A stretch of 64,000 nucleotides of DNA from Brachyspira pilosicoli P43/6/78 (GTDB lineage: Bacteria; Spirochaetota; Brachyspiria; Brachyspirales; Brachyspiraceae), in NCBI RefSeq assembly GCF_000325665.1, contig NC_019908.1, forward strand, positions 806,001 to 870,000, written 5' to 3'. The notes beneath the pieces are model-generated. The model saw only the letters and a program-made list of their open reading frames with translations, ran no database searches and was not told the origin of the DNA. The position numbers and the translations under genes were made by a program. Below, piece by piece: positions 8,196-18,083 of the stretch. Position 1 is the stretch's first letter; every line of letters starts with the position of its first letter.

Positions 8196-8212
8196 TATAT
8201 AAACTCCTGTTT

Positions 8213-10132
8213 TTATATTTGTCTTAGCTTTATTACATTATCAAATATGTTTAATTTGATAATTTCACAAAGACATGGTTTTATATAATAACTTCCGTTT
8301 TCTCTTTCATATTCTATTTCTACTATATCAAACAACTTTAGAAAATCTAAAGTTTCATAATATTCAAATGTATAATATTCTTTTAGCAAGTATCTGCTTT
8401 TCATTATTTCGTTAGATAAGCTAATAGCATCTTCTTTTAGTTTTAATAAAGTTTCAAACTCTTCATGAGCATTTATTCTATGCTTCTTTTTAGCTTCTTC
8501 TTCAAACTCAGTATTTTTATATGTTGATTTTAATAAATCATATTTAATACTGCAGCTTGATAAATACTCATCGCTTTCTACTGTCTTATCAACCCTGCCC
8601 ATGCAGTATTGTTTTAATTTGTATTTAGCTTTATTCTCACGAAACCTTGTACTAATGAAATCTATTTTATTATCATAGATTTCTAATCTTCCTTGCTCTA
8701 AAAAAGATAGTTCCCCTATTAAATCAAGTGTAGTCTTTTTGTTATCATTATCAAGAAGAACGGCTATTTCCCTTGAACGTTCTTCTTCAAGCTGCCAATT
8801 CTCTATGTTATAATTTTCTTTAATGTATGCTATGTTCTCATAATCTTCTAAAACCTCCCTCATTAAAGTTAAAGATTTATAAGGCGGAATATCTATTTCA
8901 GCATATATTTCATATAAATTATCATTAGTATCTGTTATAGAATGTACTTGTTTATGTCCTCTAAAAATTAATTGACCTTTTTCTTTATCTAAAGTCCAGA
9001 CTCTTTGACTTCCTTTTCCATCGTTATAATCTTTAAACTCAGGAATAAAGATTTCTAATTCACCGCTTATAACTGTTCCGTTCTTTTCTAATATTTCATT
9101 TTCACTTTCTGGTGTTTCTATAAAATATACATGCGGTTTTAATTTATTATTATCAAGCTTGTCATTCCTATTAACAATATTTTCTATAGCATGCCTTGAA
9201 GTGTCGCATATTTCAAAAATTACCTCTGGTATTAAATCAGGGTTTAATATATCAGGAGTATAATATTTTATAGGCTTTAATTTTACTGTAATGCCATGCC
9301 CTGCTGCTAAAGTTCTGCATGTATCAATATTATCTTCACCGCTTTCTACATTCTCTGGGAAGTTTTTTAAATCAGGATATTCTTTTTCACTGAAAACATT
9401 TTTAGGAAGTTCAGTAGAGAAAGAAGCTCTCATATCTGATGCAGTAATAGTTACTGTTTCTAAAAAAGAATATTCAGGCTTTTGAATAAAACCTGAGAAT
9501 ATTATCTTTGAATCCTCAAAATCACTGCTGTCAAATATCTGCCTAACTAAAAATCTATTGCCATATAAATTAGCAAAATCATCAAATAGCCCATCCTCAT
9601 TTCTTAAAGTAACAGACATTTCATTTGTTTGAATAGTGTCAAATGCAAGTGAATCTCCTTCTATATCTGCAGTATCTATTTCCTCAACTCTAGGCTCTAT
9701 ATACATATTATTTAATTCAGTAATAAAATCATTATTACTATCAAGCCATTCACGAGTAGAGAATAATTTTTTTATATTTATAATAATATTCTTTTTGCTA
9801 TAAATAGTTTCAAAGTTATTAAAATGTATAGCTATATAACTAATATTATCTTTTTTATATTGATAGTAAGATTTATTTTGTTTATATAGAGCTTCTAAAG
9901 AAAATACTTCTACATATCCTCTATCATTATCAACACTTATAGAACCGATATTAAATAAATTATATAACTCACTTTCTTTAATATTAAATAATTCATTAAA
10001 ATATGAATTGCTGTATGATGAATATATTTCATTAATGCTGGCAATCCACACACCTCCAGAAGGTGCAAATATTAATTTAGTATCAGGGCTAGAAATATCA
10101 AGCTCTATAATATTGGCGAAACTTTTAAGCAT
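8213..10132 (-). CDS. Large tail-tip / baseplate-like structural protein
   Basis: 639 residues, mostly beta-type and acidic, with no signal peptide or membrane span. It contains segments such as MSVTLRNEDGLFDDFANLYG and FSGFIQKPEYSFLETVTITA, typical in texture of tail hub or baseplate proteins that report deviations from a reference axis. It follows the glycine-rich fibre gene by 9 bases. The size and position after tape measure and distal tail genes fit a tail-hub/Tal-like protein. Exact homology is not certain. Confidence 0.5.
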   Translation of the reverse strand: MLKSFANIIELDISSPDTKLIFAPSGGVWIASINEIYSSYSNSYFNELFNIKESELYNLFNIGSISVDNDRGYVEVFSLEALYKQNKSYYQYKKDNISYIAIHFNNFETIYSKKNIIINIKKLFSTREWLDSNNDFITELNNMYIEPRVEEIDTADIEGDSLAFDTIQTNEMSVTLRNEDGLFDDFANLYGNRFLVRQIFDSSDFEDSKIIFSGFIQKPEYSFLETVTITASDMRASFSTELPKNVFSEKEYPDLKNFPENVESGEDNIDTCRTLAAGHGITVKLKPIKYYTPDILNPDLIPEVIFEICDTSRHAIENIVNRNDKLDNNKLKPHVYFIETPESENEILEKNGTVISGELEIFIPEFKDYNDGKGSQRVWTLDKEKGQLIFRGHKQVHSITDTNDNLYEIYAEIDIPPYKSLTLMREVLEDYENIAYIKENYNIENWQLEEERSREIAVLLDNDNKKTTLDLIGELSFLEQGRLEIYDNKIDFISTRFRENKAKYKLKQYCMGRVDKTVESDEYLSSCSIKYDLLKSTYKNTEFEEEAKKKHRINAHEEFETLLKLKEDAISLSNEIMKSRYLLKEYYTFEYYETLDFLKLFDIVEIEYERENGSYYIKPCLCEIIKLNIFDNVIKLRQI

Positions 10133-10141
10133 TCATAAAAC

Positions 10142-11230
10142 CTATTTTTGCATATACTCTATAACTGCTGAACCATCTTGTCCTCTTGCTCCATTTGCAT
10201 TATTTGAAGGGTTCACACCAGCAGCACCGCCAGCTCCAACTACTATTTTTACTTTTTGTGAAGCTCCTAACATTGATCTTGTAATATCTACTATAGCAGC
10301 ACTTCCGCTTCCTCCGCCGCCTGAAGCATAACCGACTGTAGAACCATTACCACCATTTCCGCCTTTTGCTAAAGTGGTATTATTGCTAAATATTGCACCT
10401 GTATTTGGATTTATTTGATCATATCTTGTAACAGTTCCATTGTTTCCATTAATTAATTTTCCTTGTCCGCTTGGAACTCCGCCTCTTCCTCCACTAAAAG
10501 TGGTAGTACCTGTCTTTACTGCTATTTGCCCTCCTTGACAGGTTGTTATAGCTCTATCATTTATTAATATTTGAGAGTCTCCGCCTGCTGTTGGGGCTGT
10601 ACCTGCTTGCTGTCCAAGTCCATAATATCCGCCGCCGCCGCCAGAACATATATGAACTGTAATGCTATTAACATCGCTTGGGAAAGTAAACTCATGAGTA
10701 CCTGCTACAAAGCTAACTGTTTTTCTTTTTAATATAAGTCCCTTTCTTTGAAAGTCATTAATATTCCAATATTGTTTTTCTACATATCCGCCTGAAGCAC
10801 TGCTATACTTCATACTAAGCCTTAAATATTTATCTAAACATCTGCCTTGTGAGTCTAAATGATAAAAACCTCTATTATTGTAATCATAAGATGGAAAATT
10901 ATTAGATACAACTTGAACTTCTAAATAATCATTATTGCTATTATTAGCATCTCTAACTATTGCTAATTTAATAAATCTTGAACCTTCTGATGATGAAGAA
11001 TCTGATAGCTTAATTGTTTCATTAGTTTCAAAAAGTCTGCCCTCAAACTCACAGATACTTCCTGCTAAAATATCAGGCAGCTCTCTATCACTATCACCCC
11101 AATGGTTTATTTTTATACCATCAAAAGCAGTATGAAGCATACGCATTTTTTGCATAATAATATTCTGCTGCCTATAGCTATTTAGTAAATCGCTTGGATT
11201 TTCTTCAGCTTCTCTAATTACTCTAAACAT
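10142..11230 (-). CDS. Tail protein with C-terminal glycine-rich adhesin-like domain
   Basis: 362 residues. The N-terminal ~150 residues are clearly similar to the neighbouring 11230-11682 product (shared LHTAF-GIKI, GSIC-F and S-SE-YI patterns). From about residue 190 the protein becomes a glycine-rich domain with many GG runs (for example SGGRGGVPSG and GGNGGNGST), ending in VEY-like GQDGSAVIEYMQK. This is the glycine-rich domain found at the tips of many phage fibres and in Gp38-type adhesins. Probable receptor contact. Confidence 0.65.
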   Translation of the reverse strand: MFRVIREAEENPSDLLNSYRQQNIIMQKMRMLHTAFDGIKINHWGDSDRELPDILAGSICEFEGRLFETNETIKLSDSSSSEGSRFIKLAIVRDANNSNNDYLEVQVVSNNFPSYDYNNRGFYHLDSQGRCLDKYLRLSMKYSSASGGYVEKQYWNINDFQRKGLILKRKTVSFVAGTHEFTFPSDVNSITVHICSGGGGGYYGLGQQAGTAPTAGGDSQILINDRAITTCQGGQIAVKTGTTTFSGGRGGVPSGQGKLINGNNGTVTRYDQINPNTGAIFSNNTTLAKGGNGGNGSTVGYASGGGGSGSAAIVDITRSMLGASQKVKIVVGAGGAAGVNPSNNANGARGQDGSAVIEYMQK

Positions 11231-11682
11231 CAGCTTACCTCATTATTATACATATTAAAATAATCTATTTGATAATATCCTGCTTTAGTTATAACCAATG
11301 GAATATATTTGCTTATTCCTTCACTACTAATCAAATAAAAACCGCCTAGCTCCTCATTATAATAGCAGTCCAAGCTATTAACTACTTGTGCTTCTAGGTT
11401 TTGTCCATTGTTAATTAATTTAAGCAGTATATATTTATTGCTTTCACTATTAGTGTTATCATTTAATATAATATCTTCTTTAGCTTCATATAGGGAATAA
11501 CAAAACATACATATAGAGCCTTTCTTAATAAATGGCATTTTGCTATTATTAGAAAAATCTATTTTTATTCCTTCAAAAGCAGTATGCAAAAATCTTATAT
11601 GCTTTAATAAATAATTTTGTTTTTTATATGCCTCTTCAAGTGTAAGAGGAATGCATGAAGGCTCATATATTAACTCAAACAT
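11230..11682 (-). CDS. Small tail protein, paralogue of the next fibre's N-terminus
   Basis: 150 residues. It aligns with the first ~150 residues of the 10142-11230 product, including RFLHTAFEGIKID, GSICMF and a serine/asparagine-rich middle. It lacks the glycine-rich tip. The two genes overlap by one base, consistent with a tandem duplication in which one copy acquired an adhesin domain. Likely a tail-tip connector or baseplate piece; the precise role is unknown. Confidence 0.6.
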   Translation of the reverse strand: MFELIYEPSCIPLTLEEAYKKQNYLLKHIRFLHTAFEGIKIDFSNNSKMPFIKKGSICMFCYSLYEAKEDIILNDNTNSESNKYILLKLINNGQNLEAQVVNSLDCYYNEELGGFYLISSEGISKYIPLVITKAGYYQIDYFNMYNNEVS

Positions 11683-11683
11683 A

Positions 11684-11884
11684 TTATTTAATTTCCCTAA
11701 AAGTCAATTCCGTAGAATATTGATATAAATCACTCTTTCCTTTTTTGAAATCTATTTCTTGATTAGTACATACATAAAGCCCAGACTTCATATAATATTT
11801 AGGATAAGTAACTTTTGTTCTATCTACATATACTGCTTGTCCATATTTTCCAATATTATATATGTTGTGCCTTATGTTTGGCAT
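11684..11884 (-). CDS. Small hypothetical tail-region protein
   Basis: 66 residues from the ATG at 11884, ten bases after the stop of the upstream gene. An in-frame GTG at 11914 would overlap that gene and has no clear ribosome site, so the ATG is preferred. The product is basic and Tyr-rich (MPNIRHNIYNIGKYGQAVYV). It lies tightly packed between tail genes. No family recognised. Confidence 0.5.
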   Translation of the reverse strand: MPNIRHNIYNIGKYGQAVYVDRTKVTYPKYYMKSGLYVCTNQEIDFKKGKSDLYQYSTELTFREIK

Positions 11885-11894
11885 AATAGTTTCT

Positions 11895-12503
11895 TCAATC
11901 CATACTTGAAGCACAAAAGGTTACAAAATTATTAACTTCAAAAAAATTAATTATTTTTTCTCTATCAGCATTAGTTAAGTATGGAAAAGATACTTTCCAA
12001 GTATCATATTTTTTAACAGGAAGCCTTCTGCAAAAATAATGATTACTTGTAGAAAAAAATTGTTCATGAGTATAATTTACAGTATAGTTTTTTTGTTTAT
12101 CATGCGGAGGAAAATCTACAGCTTCCCCTATAATAAGATATCCGCATTCAAGCATATTTCCGTCTGGTTTTTTATGAAAAGTTATTTTTATTCTTGTAAA
12201 CTCTACAGGAGATATATTATAAACTCCAAAATTATTTTTTATAGAAACAGTATAGTTAATTATTTTACCATATATATTTTCTATTTCTACTGTTAAATAT
12301 TCCACATTAGTATTAAATATAGCAAAAGAGTTTATTATCCCTTTCCCATCTACAAATAAACTTGCTCTTTCATCTGTTTTGAATCTTCCCACTTCTAAAG
12401 TCTGATAGTTAAACATATTTGAAACAGGGAAAAAATCATCTTCTTCAGCTTCTAATATACTAACTGGAAAAAGATTAAGTATATTATTATGTAATAACCT
12501 CAT
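11895..12503 (-). CDS. Tail structural protein (distal tail-like position)
   Basis: 202 residues, beta-rich, no membrane span. It follows the tape measure gene directly with a 4-base overlap (ATGA), the place usually held by the distal tail protein in siphophages. Nothing in the sequence gives a firm family. Its ending (REKIINFFEVNNFVTFCASS) is compatible with a structural beta-sandwich. The call is positional. Confidence 0.5.
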   Translation of the reverse strand: MRLLHNNILNLFPVSILEAEEDDFFPVSNMFNYQTLEVGRFKTDERASLFVDGKGIINSFAIFNTNVEYLTVEIENIYGKIINYTVSIKNNFGVYNISPVEFTRIKITFHKKPDGNMLECGYLIIGEAVDFPPHDKQKNYTVNYTHEQFFSTSNHYFCRRLPVKKYDTWKVSFPYLTNADREKIINFFEVNNFVTFCASSMD

Positions 12504-15500
12504 AATATACCTCTCTGGCTAACAACTTTAACTCCACGTTTGCTTAAATTAAGCATTGTAGCTGCTACTATCTTACCATCAAGCATTAAGTAAATAGGCT
12601 GATTATATGAAACATCAGATGCATCTTTTACACTATAGCTTTGATCATTATTAGCAGTAGCCTCAAAAATGCTGCTTCCTATTTTAGATAGTATTTTATC
12701 TTCAAGAGGAATAACAGCTTCATCATTAGCACCCTCACCAATAACAGCATTAATTCCTCCCTGTCTTCTCTCTACAACTCCGCCTCTTGCCAAATATTTA
12801 GGCTCTTGAGGTTTAGCTTGACTGAGTGTTGCTAAATTAATACTGCCGCTTGCTATTACGCCTAAAAGAGTAGCATAAGCTACTAAATTGGCAGGGAAAG
12901 GAACTGCCATCGCAGATGCTAAGGCATTAATGGCTGCTTGTGCCATTGAAGCTGTACCTTGTGCTAAAGACATTTTCCAGTTTTCTAATCTTGAATTATA
13001 TTCAAGCCTCATTTTTTCATTATTGTAATTTTTTTCTATTTCTAACTGTTTTGCCTTTGCCTCTTCTTCTATTTGTATTTTAGACAGCTCTTTCTGTTTT
13101 TCCTCAAGCTCTGCTTTTATTCTTTCCTGTTCATAAAGTCCTAAGGCTACATTTTGTCTATTTTTAAGCTGTTTAATTTCATTTAATAAACTCTGCTTTT
13201 GAGAGTTTTCCATTATTCCTAAAGCTTCAAGCCTTGCTGCTTTCTCTTCTTCTATAGCTTTTAATGCTAATTCTTTACGCTCTTCTGTTTTATCTATTTC
13301 AAACTCTATAGCTTGTATTTTTAAATCTTGTACAGCAGTATATAGATCGCTCATATTATCTGCTACATCATTAAACATGTTGCTCCAGTTTGAAGCAAAA
13401 TAAGAGCTAAAATCTAAAGTATTAACTTTCCATAAATCTCCAAACTTCTGCTTTAATATCTCTACTTGTTCATTTGTAAGCTTTATTTCGTTTGTTATAC
13501 TTTCTATGCCGCTTCGAACTATTTCACTTTTAGCACCTTCTCTTTCAGCTTCGCTTATTTTTTCTCCAAACTCTTCTGCTACTTCAACATTTCTTTCATA
13601 AGCTGTTATGCTGTTTTCTATCTCTTTTACTAATTCATCAAATCTATCAGTCTTTATACTATCAAAAGCATAACCATAATTCTGACTTAAATATTTTATC
13701 TGATTAGCATTCAAGTTTAATGCTGTACTCATTTCTGTAAGTATAGAACTTACTTTGTTTTTTTTAGCTTCTAAAGCATCAGCATCGCTTATTTCAGCAC
13801 CTAAAGCATTAAGATTTTTTACTCTTCTAGTTTCATCTTCTTCAGCTTTTTTTAATTCTTTTAAATAATCTTCATAAGTTTTAGTATGTTCTTTTACAGT
13901 ATCAGATTTCTTTTTTATGGCATCTATAGATTTTTGATTAGCCTTCTGCTCTTTAGTTTCTAAATCTATTCCGTCCCTTGTCAAGGACTGCCTTAATTGC
14001 ATGTTCTGATTTAAGTCATTTCTTTGTTTTTCTAATTTTGCTAATTCATCTTCTACTTTCTTTAATTCGTTATAATCAGATGAATTACCAAGATCTAGTT
14101 CTCTTTGTATATAATTATCATCAGCACCTATAGCATATAAAGATTGTTTCCATCCTTCGAGGGCTTTTTGATAAATCTTTCTTTGCTTTTCTAATTCTTT
14201 AATTGTTGATTCTATAGTTTGTATATTAGTGGCTTCTTCTGCTGTTCTATAATCTTCAAGCTTCATAGTAGCAGAATCTATATATGTTATGCCGTCTAAA
14301 ACTACTGTTTTTAAATTAGGATAAAGTCTAGTAAGCTTTTCAGTAACTTGATTTAATCTTTCTGTTGCCGCTGCATCAAGTTCTTTAGAACTTGCTAATT
14401 TTTGATACTCTTGGAATAAACCTAAATCTTTAAAAGCATTGTCATTTAATTCTTTTGTGCTGCTAGTGAGTTTTTGAGAGCTTTCTATTAATTGTTTATA
14501 TTCTTGATTTAATTTATATGCTTTTAAAGCTAAAGCTCCAAGTCCTGCTGTTAAAGCAGTTACAACTCCTACAGGGCTTGCAAGTACAACTGTATTAAAA
14601 CCTTTCCAAACAGTGCTTAATGCTTGGATAGAACTTACAGATGTTTTTAATGAGCCAATAGCACCTTTAAAATCATTAAGTATTTTTTTAGTTTCTACAA
14701 AAGATTTTCTCAAAGTTCCTATACCTTGCAAAGCGGGTCCCAAGCCAGCTGTAATTCCTATAATTCCAACTGTTGTCGCTTGCAAAGGAGCTGGAAGATT
14801 ATTAAATGCTTTTATTAATGATGATATAGTTCTAATCGCATCATCAATTATTGGCACTAAAGTATCTCTAAATAATGGGATAAAGCTTTCGTTAATTAAT
14901 GGAAGAGCATTATTGCCTAACTCTATAACTAAAGCACTGAGTTCTGCTTTAAGTCTTTCAAATTGTCTTGCCGCACCATCATCTATTTTTTTGAATGCTT
15001 CAGAAGTAGCTCCAACGCTATTTCTCACTTGATCCAAATAGTCTTTGAACTTACTTGCATTTTTACCAGATAAAGCTAAAACAGCGTTGCCAGCTTCTAC
15101 ACTGCTAAACATACTTGTAACTTCTTTTCCTGTTTTTTCAGCATGATCGCTCATCATTTGAAGAGCTTCTTGAAGGTTGCCTCCTCCTGCTATAAAGTCT
15201 TTGAAGCTTTCACCTGATATCTGTTTAAATGTTTCGTAAGCAACTGAACCTTCTTTATTAAGTTCTACTAAAGATTGTCTAATTTGTGTCGTTGCCACAG
15301 ATGTAGGAACACCCTGAGCAGTCATTGCCGCAATGGCTGCTCCTATATCCTCAAACTGAACACCTATAGCAGAAGCTATTGGAATAACATTAAATAAGCT
15401 ATTTGATAATTGTGTAAAATCAGTTTTGCCTAATTTTACTGTTTGAAACATTATATCAGAGGCTTTTTGAGCATTTAATATTTCTGAGCCATAAGCATTA

Positions 15501-15973
15501 GTAACACTTGTTAATCCATCAACTGAAGTTTTTAAATCACTAACTCCAGCAATAGAAGCCTCTCCTGCTGTTTTTAAGAACTCAAATACATTTTCACGTG
15601 GTATGCCTGCAGATAAAGCTTGATAGAGTGCTTTTACTGTTTCTTCTGGTGCTTTACCTATATCCTTTGAAAAAGATAAAGCTTGATTCTTTAATTTCTC
15701 AAAACTTTCATTGCCTAACTCTGGAAGCAAAGTAAGAACTTCACGCATTCCATTATCAAACTCTATTGCTTTTTTAGAAGCGAGTCCCATTGCTGTGGTA
15801 CTAGCAACTATTGGGACAGTTAAACTTTTGGTAGCTAAAGAACCAAAATTAGAAAAAGCCTTTCCTATTTTATTAAAACCTTTTTCTAAATCAGTAGTTC
15901 TGTCTTTAAGTTTGCCGAATGCTTCAATGGCTTGTGATGCATCAGCATATATACTAACATTTAAACTACTCAT
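12500..15973 (-). CDS. Tail tape measure protein, TP901 type
   Basis: 1157 residues. Residues about 60-340 match the TP901 core of tape measure proteins: KAIEFDNGMREVLTLLPE, then repeated motifs on attachment and turnover (SIAGVSDLKTSVDGLTSV, QGVPTSVATTQIRQSLVELN). The middle has hydrophobic stretches (about 400-490) and the last half long coiled coils (about 590-990). It sets tail length and is ejected ahead of the DNA. A size near 1150 residues predicts a tail of roughly 170 nm by the usual 1.5 angstrom per residue rule. It is flanked by chaperone genes upstream, as expected. Confidence 0.9.
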   Translation of the reverse strand: MSSLNVSIYADASQAIEAFGKLKDRTTDLEKGFNKIGKAFSNFGSLATKSLTVPIVASTTAMGLASKKAIEFDNGMREVLTLLPELGNESFEKLKNQALSFSKDIGKAPEETVKALYQALSAGIPRENVFEFLKTAGEASIAGVSDLKTSVDGLTSVTNAYGSEILNAQKASDIMFQTVKLGKTDFTQLSNSLFNVIPIASAIGVQFEDIGAAIAAMTAQGVPTSVATTQIRQSLVELNKEGSVAYETFKQISGESFKDFIAGGGNLQEALQMMSDHAEKTGKEVTSMFSSVEAGNAVLALSGKNASKFKDYLDQVRNSVGATSEAFKKIDDGAARQFERLKAELSALVIELGNNALPLINESFIPLFRDTLVPIIDDAIRTISSLIKAFNNLPAPLQATTVGIIGITAGLGPALQGIGTLRKSFVETKKILNDFKGAIGSLKTSVSSIQALSTVWKGFNTVVLASPVGVVTALTAGLGALALKAYKLNQEYKQLIESSQKLTSSTKELNDNAFKDLGLFQEYQKLASSKELDAAATERLNQVTEKLTRLYPNLKTVVLDGITYIDSATMKLEDYRTAEEATNIQTIESTIKELEKQRKIYQKALEGWKQSLYAIGADDNYIQRELDLGNSSDYNELKKVEDELAKLEKQRNDLNQNMQLRQSLTRDGIDLETKEQKANQKSIDAIKKKSDTVKEHTKTYEDYLKELKKAEEDETRRVKNLNALGAEISDADALEAKKNKVSSILTEMSTALNLNANQIKYLSQNYGYAFDSIKTDRFDELVKEIENSITAYERNVEVAEEFGEKISEAEREGAKSEIVRSGIESITNEIKLTNEQVEILKQKFGDLWKVNTLDFSSYFASNWSNMFNDVADNMSDLYTAVQDLKIQAIEFEIDKTEERKELALKAIEEEKAARLEALGIMENSQKQSLLNEIKQLKNRQNVALGLYEQERIKAELEEKQKELSKIQIEEEAKAKQLEIEKNYNNEKMRLEYNSRLENWKMSLAQGTASMAQAAINALASAMAVPFPANLVAYATLLGVIASGSINLATLSQAKPQEPKYLARGGVVERRQGGINAVIGEGANDEAVIPLEDKILSKIGSSIFEATANNDQSYSVKDASDVSYNQPIYLMLDGKIVAATMLNLSKRGVKVVSQRGIL

Positions 15974-16000
15974 TAATCTTTAACTCCAATAGTTCCGCTA

Positions 16001-16279
16001 TTAATTATCAATTGTAATGGTTTCTACTTCCCAAAGTCCTTGCTTTTCTCTTTTTATTTTCTTATTTCTTTCTTGTGTTTCAGTAATATTACCATCATTA
16101 TATGTTTCATATTCTATTGTATATGGCAGCTGCAATGATGCAGTATAATAGAGCATAAGTCTTGAAAGACTCATGCTCAGCATATACTCTTCTGTCCAAC
16201 CGAAACAGTTGGCTAAATGGGCAAGTAACTTAATTAATTCTACTTTTAACCTTTTTTTTATTATCTTCTTTTTTAGGTT
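16001..16279 (-). CDS. Tail assembly chaperone, T-like frame (no own start)
   Basis: The frame is open from just after a TGA at 16282-16280 to the TAA at 16003. It encodes KLLAHLANCFGWTEEYMLSM, a pattern typical of the second tail assembly chaperone. An ATG at 16183 exists, but it would remove the conserved FGW-EE block. In lambda and many siphophages this frame is reached by a -1 frameshift from the first chaperone gene (16273-16590). Here the two frames overlap by only 7 bases, and I see no canonical slippery heptamer there, so the mechanism is open. Confidence 0.55.
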   Translation of the reverse strand, partial: NLKKKIIKKRLKVELIKLLAHLANCFGWTEEYMLSMSLSRLMLYYTASLQLPYTIEYETYNDGNITETQERNKKIKREKQGLWEVETITIDN

Positions 16280-16590
16280 TCAGTTCCTGCTGAGAAAAAG
16301 CAATCAAATATCATATTCATTACTTTCATTATTTGATCATAACTAAACTTATTTAAAATATCTTCCTTTGTAAGATCTTCATTAGTTCGCTTTATTACAG
16401 GTATTACGACTTCATCTATTAGAAGTCCTATGTCTACTGATTCTCCAGTTCTTATGTTATTATGATATTCGTTAACTTTTAATGCCACTTGTACTGGTAC
16501 ATCATTAACATTAATCTTATAATCACCTAATTTAGCATAAACTGCTTTTTTCTTTGTAAACTCTTCTAAATCTACAATAGTTACTTCCAT
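16273..16590 (-). CDS. Tail assembly chaperone, G-like
   Basis: 105 residues, between the major tail protein and the tape measure, which is the fixed place of the tail assembly chaperone. The sequence is mixed alpha/beta with a charged middle (VNEYHNNIRTGESVDIG) and ends FFSAGTET. The chaperone coats the tape measure protein during tail assembly. A second frame downstream (16001-16279) probably supplies the T extension. The call is mainly positional. Confidence 0.6.
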   Translation of the reverse strand: MEVTIVDLEEFTKKKAVYAKLGDYKINVNDVPVQVALKVNEYHNNIRTGESVDIGLLIDEVVIPVIKRTNEDLTKEDILNKFSYDQIMKVMNMIFDCFFSAGTET

Positions 16591-16614
16591 TATTCTATTA
16601 TCCCCCTAATTATT

Positions 16615-17703
16615 TTATTCTTGTATATTAATATCTATATCTAAAGTTTTGTCTTCAGAGCCTGCTTTTTTAGCTGTGATTTTTAGTGTAGCTTGTCCTG
16701 GAGTTTTTCCTTTGAAAGTGAAAGTTTTAGTTTCCTCTTCATAGCTTATATCACAAAAACCTTGTTCTGAAGGCTCTACTGCATATTTTATCTCATCAGC
16801 ATTTGAAGTTAATACAACTGTATCACTTCCAGTGCCTGATATATCTACATTTTGTTTATTGCTTTCTAAAGTAAGAGGCTCTATTATTGTTTCATTTTCA
16901 TCATTGCTTACAGATTGTTCATCTTCATACCAAGCCAACTGTTCGCCGCTTTCCTGACTTCCTGATGTACTTGCTGAGAAACTTAATTTTCCAACTAGTA
17001 CATCTTGCGATTTGTCAGCAGGGAAACTAAACTCTAAACCGCCTGTTATAGCAGCCTGAGGTAAATATACTCTTAATTCTTTACCTTCTGCATTTGTATT
17101 AACTAACATTATGCATTTAGGTTTAACAATAGAGCTTTTTCCGCCTGTAGTCATACGAACCATCTTAGGCATTATTCTTTTATATGTAATAACTAAAGTA
17201 TCTGTGCTTGGAGATATATTATTATCTGTAATTTTTATTCCATTAGTTCCTATTTTCTCATAGCTTGTTTCTTCTATCAAAATATTTCCTGTAGAGCTTT
17301 TCTTTTCTACTTTTGTGATGGTAACATCACTTCCATCTGCGTTCTTAAATGGAACTTTTATCTCTTCGCCTCTTTTATATGTATCTGATCCAACTATATA
17401 TGCTTTTGTTATTTCTGTTTTTCCATCATAAGTATCTATATTATCTATGCCGCCTCTTGTCATAGCATATTTCTCAAAGTTTATTTCTAAACTATCAAGA
17501 GTTACTTCCATTTTATGTTCTGTAGTTAATGTATTTACAACGCCTGCATTATCACTTTCTATATCTGCTGTGGTAATAGTTTCTTTAAGGGCAATACTTC
17601 TTGCAGCTCCTATGTCTACAAGTTTATCAAACCTATCTCCTATTAGAAGTTTGGCACTTCCAGTTCTTATTGTTCTTTTATTTTGTACATATGTTTGACT
17701 CAT
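16615..17703 (-). CDS. Major tail protein with C-terminal Ig-like domain
   Basis: 362 residues. The N-terminal part (about 1-235) reads as a tail tube protein: RTGSAKLLIGD near the start, ADIESDNAGVVNTLTTEHKM, and a late GLEFSFPADKSQDVLVGKLSF. The C-terminus (about 265-362) is a bacterial Ig-like fold (ESNKQNVDISGTGSDTVVLT, then GQATLKITAKKAGSEDKTL), commonly added to tail tube proteins as a surface decoration. Spacing to the next chaperone gene is short. Confident as a tail tube; the Ig assignment is by pattern. Confidence 0.8.
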   Translation of the reverse strand: MSQTYVQNKRTIRTGSAKLLIGDRFDKLVDIGAARSIALKETITTADIESDNAGVVNTLTTEHKMEVTLDSLEINFEKYAMTRGGIDNIDTYDGKTEITKAYIVGSDTYKRGEEIKVPFKNADGSDVTITKVEKKSSTGNILIEETSYEKIGTNGIKITDNNISPSTDTLVITYKRIMPKMVRMTTGGKSSIVKPKCIMLVNTNAEGKELRVYLPQAAITGGLEFSFPADKSQDVLVGKLSFSASTSGSQESGEQLAWYEDEQSVSNDENETIIEPLTLESNKQNVDISGTGSDTVVLTSNADEIKYAVEPSEQGFCDISYEEETKTFTFKGKTPGQATLKITAKKAGSEDKTLDIDINIQE

Positions 17704-17714
17704 GATGTCTCCTT

Positions 17715-18083
17715 TTAATATTTATATAATATATTTATTATGCTGATAGCTTGATAAAAGCCTTCGACATAGCTATGTGTCTCATTTGAAACATCACATC
17801 CGCATATTTCTGTATCTTCAATAATATCTATTAAATTGCTAAAATGTTTCCCTATATCTCTTTGAATATTTAATGCTTTACTAAGATCATTAGAATATAC
17901 AGCTATTTGATAAACATTCCTGCCATATTCAAAATTATAATGCGGTGTGCTGCTTATTAAAGAATAAACTATATATGTCTTATTTTTATCTATTGTTGAA
18001 TCATTAACAAAATCTAAATAAACACCATCTGCTTTATCTTCTGTTAATTCTTTAAGTATTGTATATATGGCATTTTCAATCAT
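17715..18083 (-). CDS. Tail terminator / completion protein (DUF3168-like)
   Basis: 122 residues. It begins with MIENAIYTILKE, followed by PHYNFEYGRNVYQIAVYS and a C-terminal HSYVEGFYQAISIINILY, which fits the DUF3168 tail terminator fold. It overlaps the preceding HK97 gp10-like gene by 4 bases (ATGA) and precedes the tail tube gene, the normal order. Its job would be to cap the tail tube at the head-proximal end. Confidence 0.7.
   Translation of the reverse strand: MIENAIYTILKELTEDKADGVYLDFVNDSTIDKNKTYIVYSLISSTPHYNFEYGRNVYQIAVYSNDLSKALNIQRDIGKHFSNLIDIIEDTEICGCDVSNETHSYVEGFYQAISIINILYKY

Noticed and set aside
14613-15032. Long plus-strand frames opposite the tape measure and other late genes
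   Set aside because: They are antisense shadows of well supported genes and show no protein features.
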